Origin: Roseburia_D sp964388945
Lineage (GTDB): Bacteria > Bacillota > Clostridia > Lachnospirales > Lachnospiraceae
Length of the DNA: 8,122 nucleotides
NCBI GenBank assembly: GCA_964388945.1
Contig: CAYMCM010000085.1
Span: 1-8,122 of the forward strand
Direction: 5' to 3'
The notes under the pieces are model-generated. The model did not search any database and had not been told where the DNA came from. It saw nothing but the letters and a program-made list of their open reading frames with translations. A program made the translations under genes and the position numbers. How positions within the stretch are numbered: position 1 is the stretch's first letter; every line of letters begins with the position of its first letter. This document shows, one piece after another, positions 5,345-8,122 of the stretch.

Positions 5345-5560
5345 TTATTTGCCGGACATCTGTTCTTCCTGCTTCATGATCATTTTCTTGACCATCTCGC
5401 CGCCGATAGAACCTGCCTGTGCAGAAGTGAGGTCTCCGTTGTAACCCTCTTTTAAAGGTACTCCGATCTCGCTTGCAACTTCCTGTTTGAAACGGTTCAT
5501 TGCCTCTTTTGCCTGCGGCACTGCCATTTTACTTGTGTTAGAATTACCTGATCCTGTCAT
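5345..5560 (-). CDS. Alpha/beta-type small acid-soluble spore protein, mirror copy (71 aa)
   Basis: Identical in every residue to the left-arm SASP, including the EVASEIG protease-cleavage motif and GGEMVKKM. The start is placed at 5560 rather than at the in-frame ATG at 5575, because the GGAGG Shine-Dalgarno (5569-5573 on this strand) overlaps that upstream ATG. Clostridia usually carry several SASP genes, but paralogues differ in sequence; complete identity including flanks points to one locus read twice. Confidence 0.85.
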   Translation of the reverse strand: MTGSGNSNTSKMAVPQAKEAMNRFKQEVASEIGVPLKEGYNGDLTSAQAGSIGGEMVKKMIMKQEEQMSGK

Positions 5561-5603
5561 GGTTCTTACCTCCATAGTATTTTCTTCGTTTTTATCTATA
5601 TTC

Positions 5604-5631
5604 AGATAAGCTGTTTTCGTATCGCTTATCC
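5604..5631 (-). other. Leader stem-loop of the spore protein gene, mirror copy
   Basis: agataagc (5604-5611) pairs with gcttatcc (5624-5631); same weak hairpin as in the left arm. Confidence 0.3.
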
Positions 5632-5658
5632 TGATTCTATTATCTGCGTATCTTAAAA

Positions 5659-5688
5659 TATTATGTTGGTAAGTTTTTCTTGTGATGC
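5659..5688 (-). promoter_or_regulatory. Candidate sigma-G promoter, mirror copy
   Basis: On the minus strand GCATCA (5683-5688), 17 bp, CATAATA (5659-5665). Same evidence and caveats as the left-arm copy. Confidence 0.4.
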
Positions 5689-5726
5689 AAAATTTTTGTA
5701 TTCCAAACCACTGCGTAGTCTCTCTT

Positions 5727-6278
5727 TTAACGGTTATACACGAGGTGCCCTCTTACATCCTCTGCCAGCTCGTCTGTACCAAAATAAGAGACAATCGCAA
5801 GTCCGAAATCGATGACCGTTCCCATGCCGCGGCTGGTGATCACATTGCCGTCTGTCACCACATTATCATAAGAAACTTCTGCCCCGATAAGCTTTTCCTC
5901 AAAGCCCGGATGGCAGGTTGCTTTTTTGCCCGCAAGCACGCCGCATGCGCCAAGCACACTCGGAGCCGCGCAGATCGCGCACACGAGTTTTCCAGCCTCC
6001 GCAAATGCCTTTACCTGTTCTGTCACACCCGCATGTGCACCAAGATTTAATGTTCCCGGCATGCCGCCCGGCAGAATGATACCGTCAAACCCCGAAAAAT
6101 CCACGTCCTCGAACAATGCGTCTGTCTGAAATGTAATATTATGTGAACCTGTCACTTCTTTTTTCCCAGTGATCGATATTGTCGTGATATCCATCTTCGC
6201 TCTTCTTACGATGTCAACTACTGCCAGTCCCTCGATTTCCTCACAGCCTTCTGCAAAAAAGATTCCAAGTCTGCTCAT
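5727..6278 (-). CDS. DJ-1/PfpI family protein, mirror copy (183 aa)
   Basis: Identical to the left-arm DJ-1-family protein, with E16, C103 and H123 all present, so both copies would encode an intact active site if both existed. The AGGAGG site lies at 6287-6292 on this strand, 8 nt before the ATG. It is again divergent from the CYTH gene (6421-6882, plus strand) and upstream of the spore protein gene. Probably the same locus read in the opposite direction. Confidence 0.85.
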   Translation of the reverse strand: MSRLGIFFAEGCEEIEGLAVVDIVRRAKMDITTISITGKKEVTGSHNITFQTDALFEDVDFSGFDGIILPGGMPGTLNLGAHAGVTEQVKAFAEAGKLVCAICAAPSVLGACGVLAGKKATCHPGFEEKLIGAEVSYDNVVTDGNVITSRGMGTVIDFGLAIVSYFGTDELAEDVRGHLVYNR

Positions 6279-6316
6279 TCCTGATTCCTCCTGATCTTCG
6301 ATTTTATCTGGGAATC

Positions 6317-6325
6317 ATTATACCA
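6317..6325 (-). promoter_or_regulatory. Extended -10 promoter of the DJ-1-family gene, mirror copy
   Basis: TGG-TATAAT on the minus strand, identical to the left-arm element. Confidence 0.58.
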
Positions 6326-6359
6326 CGCCTCATTTTATTCCGCCAGTCTTTGATTTATG

Positions 6360-6368
6360 TGCTATACT
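6360..6368 (+). promoter_or_regulatory. Extended -10 promoter of the CYTH gene, mirror copy
   Basis: TGC-TATACT read directly on the plus strand; TATACT occupies 6363-6368. No clear -35. Confidence 0.5.
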
Positions 6369-6399
6369 GATAATCATATCCTATGAATGATGATTATCA
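6368..6399. promoter_or_regulatory. Fur-box-like inverted repeat, mirror copy
   Basis: tgataatcat (6368-6377) and atgattatca (6390-6399) on the plus strand, directly after the CYTH -10 and just before its Shine-Dalgarno aagaaagga (6402-6410). Confidence 0.38.
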
Positions 6400-6420
6400 C
6401 TAAGAAAGGACACATCCACT

Positions 6421-6882
6421 ATGGAAATCGAACGCAAATTTTTAGTAAAAAAACTACCGGAAAATCTAAAGCAATATCCGCATCACCGTATCGAACAGGG
6501 CTATCTGTGTACCGAGCCTGTCGTGCGCATCCGCAGATCGGACGACGATTACATTTTAACCTACAAATCAAAAGGGCTTCTGGCAAGAGAAGAATATAAT
6601 CTTCCTCTCACGAAAGAAGCCTATGAACATCTTGCCCCGAAAACAGACGGACTGGTAATCCAAAAGACCCGCTACAAAATTCCGTTTCAGGAAAAATATA
6701 CGATTGAACTTGATATTTTCGATGCCGAGCTTTCGCCTCTCATCCTCGCAGAGGTAGAATTTGAAAGCATTGAAGAAGCAGACACCTTCCTTCCCCCGGA
6801 ATGGTTCGGCGAAGATGTGACCTATTCCAGCGAATACCACAACAGCACACTGAGTAAACGAAAAGTGAACCGCCCGTTCTAA
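6421..6882 (+). CDS. CYTH domain protein, mirror copy (153 aa)
   Basis: Identical to the left-arm CYTH protein, with ExExK (E2, E4, K6) and the later basic (R36/R38, K49, K82/R84) and acidic (E96/D98, E111/E113/E115) positions intact. On this strand the gene reads plus, with its Shine-Dalgarno 10 nt before the ATG at 6421. It converges on the mirror DUF1653 gene, with stop codons overlapping at 6879-6882. Alternative family readings are adenylate cyclase class IV or thiamine-triphosphatase-like; nothing here separates these. Confidence 0.85.
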   Translation: MEIERKFLVKKLPENLKQYPHHRIEQGYLCTEPVVRIRRSDDDYILTYKSKGLLAREEYNLPLTKEAYEHLAPKTDGLVIQKTRYKIPFQEKYTIELDIFDAELSPLILAEVEFESIEEADTFLPPEWFGEDVTYSSEYHNSTLSKRKVNRPF

Positions 6883-6898
6883 CGTAGGCGGTTCACTT
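6861..6898. terminator. Shared bidirectional terminator hairpin, mirror copy
   Basis: aagtgaaccgcc (6863-6874) pairs with ggcggttcactt (6887-6898); the same 12-bp stem spanning both stop codons. Confidence 0.7.
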
Positions 6899-7418
6899 CA
6901 TATTTACAAAGCATTGCAAGTGCCGATTTTAATTTTTCATAACGGAAATCCACCGGGCCATCATCCACCGTAATGTCAAGCGCGACAGCAAGATCGTTGA
7001 TCAGCCGATCGGTCATATCTCCCTTTATCGACGACAGAAGCTTATATTTTTCATTATAGGTATCCGCATCCAGGATCGCAAGGAGTCTCGGATCGACACC
7101 CACATTTTCTATTTCTTCTGATTCCGCTTCCACTCCCGCAGGATCCCCCGGTTCTTCCGTTTGTTCTGCCTGCACCTTCCATGTTTTGCTCTCTACTTTT
7201 TCAAAGCGGTACTGCTGCACAGCTTCTGGATATTTCTCATGCTCTACCTCGCCGAGAAATAAAGCAAGCGGACGGACATACACGGCAAAATCATCATACA
7301 GTGCCTGATAGACCACCATATCCTCTCCTGTCTCCGTATGCTTTGCGACCGTAATCACCTGATATAATTTATTTTTAAAATGCCGGTAACGTTCCCCCGG
7401 CTTTGGTATCTGTCTCAT
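6879..7418 (-). CDS. DUF1653 domain-containing protein, mirror copy (179 aa)
   Basis: Residue-for-residue copy of the left-arm protein: DUF1653 at about 6-73, Glu-rich linker, unrecognised C-terminal helical part. It starts at 7418, 19 nt downstream (on this strand) of the membrane protein gene at 7438-7917, keeping the same two-gene order. Its C-terminal codons again form an arm of the shared terminator. Confidence 0.82.
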   Translation of the reverse strand: MRQIPKPGERYRHFKNKLYQVITVAKHTETGEDMVVYQALYDDFAVYVRPLALFLGEVEHEKYPEAVQQYRFEKVESKTWKVQAEQTEEPGDPAGVEAESEEIENVGVDPRLLAILDADTYNEKYKLLSSIKGDMTDRLINDLAVALDITVDDGPVDFRYEKLKSALAMLCKYEVNRLR

Positions 7419-7437
7419 ATTTTCCTCTTTCTTTTGC

Positions 7438-7917
7438 TTATTTCACCACATGCTCATCCAGCAGTGCAAGACCTTCCGCCAGAAAATCTCTCTGTTTTGG
7501 CATCTGCGCCTCGTATCCCGAAACCATCAGTCGGTAAACCTCCTGTATGTATGGACTCTGTTCTATTGTCTGCATACCAAAACCTGTCAGTTCCGGCATG
7601 ACAAACGCCTCCGTATCCGGCTCGTATTTTGCCTGCATCTCCGGCTGAACATTTTCCTTTAATACCCGGTCAAAGATCACATTCCCGCTGCTTTTTCGAT
7701 TTCCTGTCATCTGTTTACTATACGCATGTATCTGATCCGGCCTCGGCTTTTGATTTACATGCACCATATCACTTCTCAATTGCTCATTGGCACGCACCGG
7801 ATTCGAAAACGGCGGCATAGCATTATGCGCACCTTTCCCCGTACTCCTCTTTATTGATTTCGCACCTGCCGTTATAACAGCTATTACAATAATAACGTAT
7901 AACACAAAAACTATCAT
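7438..7917 (-). CDS. Unrecognised membrane-anchored protein, mirror copy (159 aa)
   Basis: Identical to the left-arm protein: one hydrophobic N-terminal segment (about residues 2-17) followed by KSIKR and a soluble region with no recognised motif. The start at 7917 is preceded on this strand by AAGGGG 8 nt upstream. First gene of the mirrored two-gene unit. Confidence 0.75.
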   Translation of the reverse strand: MIVFVLYVIIVIAVITAGAKSIKRSTGKGAHNAMPPFSNPVRANEQLRSDMVHVNQKPRPDQIHAYSKQMTGNRKSSGNVIFDRVLKENVQPEMQAKYEPDTEAFVMPELTGFGMQTIEQSPYIQEVYRLMVSGYEAQMPKQRDFLAEGLALLDEHVVK

Positions 7918-7942
7918 TTCATTTTCCCCTTCCCATTGTTTT

Positions 7943-7971
7943 ATTATACTAAATCCCTCTTTTTTTCACAA
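7943..7971 (-). promoter_or_regulatory. Sigma-A-type promoter, mirror copy
   Basis: On the minus strand TTGTGA (7966-7971), 17 bp, TATAAT (7943-7948). Confidence 0.68.
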
Positions 7972-8009
7972 CTGGAGAATCTGTTAATTTTACAACGTCT
8001 TTCCTACTG

Positions 8010-8044
8010 AAAAAAAGAACAGCTCCATACGAAACTGCTCTTTT
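8010..8044 (-). terminator. tRNA-Ile terminator, mirror copy
   Basis: Same stem (8015-8022 with 8035-8042) and T-run as at 79-113, read on the minus strand after the tRNA. Confidence 0.75.
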
Positions 8045-8070
8045 ATAAAATGCGTTTTTATTTTTTTTCA

Positions 8071-8122
8071 TGGGCTTAAGTGGACTCGAACCACCGACCT
8101 CACGCTTATCAGGCGTGCGCTC
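8071..8122 (-). tRNA. tRNA-Ile (GAT), 3' part, mirror copy cut by the window edge
   Basis: The complement of 1-52, with the anticodon at 8108-8110. It is cut at exactly the same base of the D stem as the left-end copy, which would be a strong coincidence for two independent breakpoints. Confidence 0.88.

Larger units (their letters stand above)
1..8122. repeat. Perfect spacerless inverted repeat spanning the whole window (2 x 4061 bp)
   Basis: The window equals its own reverse complement. The first bases (gagcgcacgcctgataagcg) are the complement of the last ones, the centre reads catcgaaa/tttcgatg with the axis between 4061 and 4062, and all open reading frames occur in mirrored pairs. I compared several points along the arms by eye and found no mismatch. 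Long perfect palindromes without a spacer are known to be very unstable in bacteria (cleavage by SbcCD-type nucleases), and the axis splits an essential-type housekeeping gene. I therefore infer a fold-back artefact: each feature pair below is probably one genomic locus. A genuine inverted duplication cannot be excluded from sequence alone. Confidence 0.97.

Noticed and set aside
1..8122. Composite transposon or integrated element bounded by inverted repeats, using tRNA-Ile as attachment site
   Set aside because: There is no transposase, integrase or recombinase gene, no direct repeat or target duplication, and the inverted repeat is the entire sequence rather than its borders.

Overview
The whole window is one perfect inverted repeat. 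Bases 1-4061 and 4062-8122 are exact reverse complements with no spacer, so every gene, promoter and terminator occurs twice, once per strand, at mirrored positions (x pairs with 8123-x). The unique content is about 4.06 kb. The symmetry point falls inside the coding sequence of tig (trigger factor), at a short self-complementary stretch (gaaatttc, 4058-4065). Both outer ends stop at the same base inside a tRNA-Ile gene. The simplest explanation is a fold-back artefact of assembly or amplification rather than a real 8-kb palindrome.

The organism is very probably an endospore-forming Clostridia, most likely Lachnospiraceae-like. The window has an alpha/beta-type small acid-soluble spore protein, AGGAGG-type ribosome binding sites, TATAAT promoters (several with an extended TGn -10), a DUF1653 protein and a clostridial-style trigger factor. 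The genus cannot be named from this sequence alone.

Layout of the left arm: 3' part of tRNA-Ile(GAT) (1-52) and its terminator; a sigma-A-type promoter driving a two-gene unit of an unrecognised membrane-anchored protein (206-685) and a DUF1653 protein (705-1244); a convergent CYTH-domain gene (1241-1702, minus) sharing a 12-bp terminator hairpin with the DUF1653 gene; a divergent promoter region with a Fur-box-like inverted repeat (1724-1755); a DJ-1/PfpI-family gene (1845-2396); a spore-protein gene (start corrected to 2563, end 2778) with a candidate sigma-G promoter and a strong terminator; then the tig promoter and the first ~373 codons of tig, cut at 4061. The right arm repeats this in reverse, from tig (5178 down to 4062) out to tRNA-Ile (8122-8071).

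The genes are a mixed housekeeping neighbourhood rather than one pathway: translation (tRNA, trigger factor), spore DNA protection (SASP), small-molecule or protein-damage chemistry (DJ-1 family), a CYTH phosphohydrolase-type protein, and two poorly characterised proteins. I found no mobile element, CRISPR array or defence system. The unusual thing here is the palindrome itself, plus a few small regulatory structures listed in the findings.
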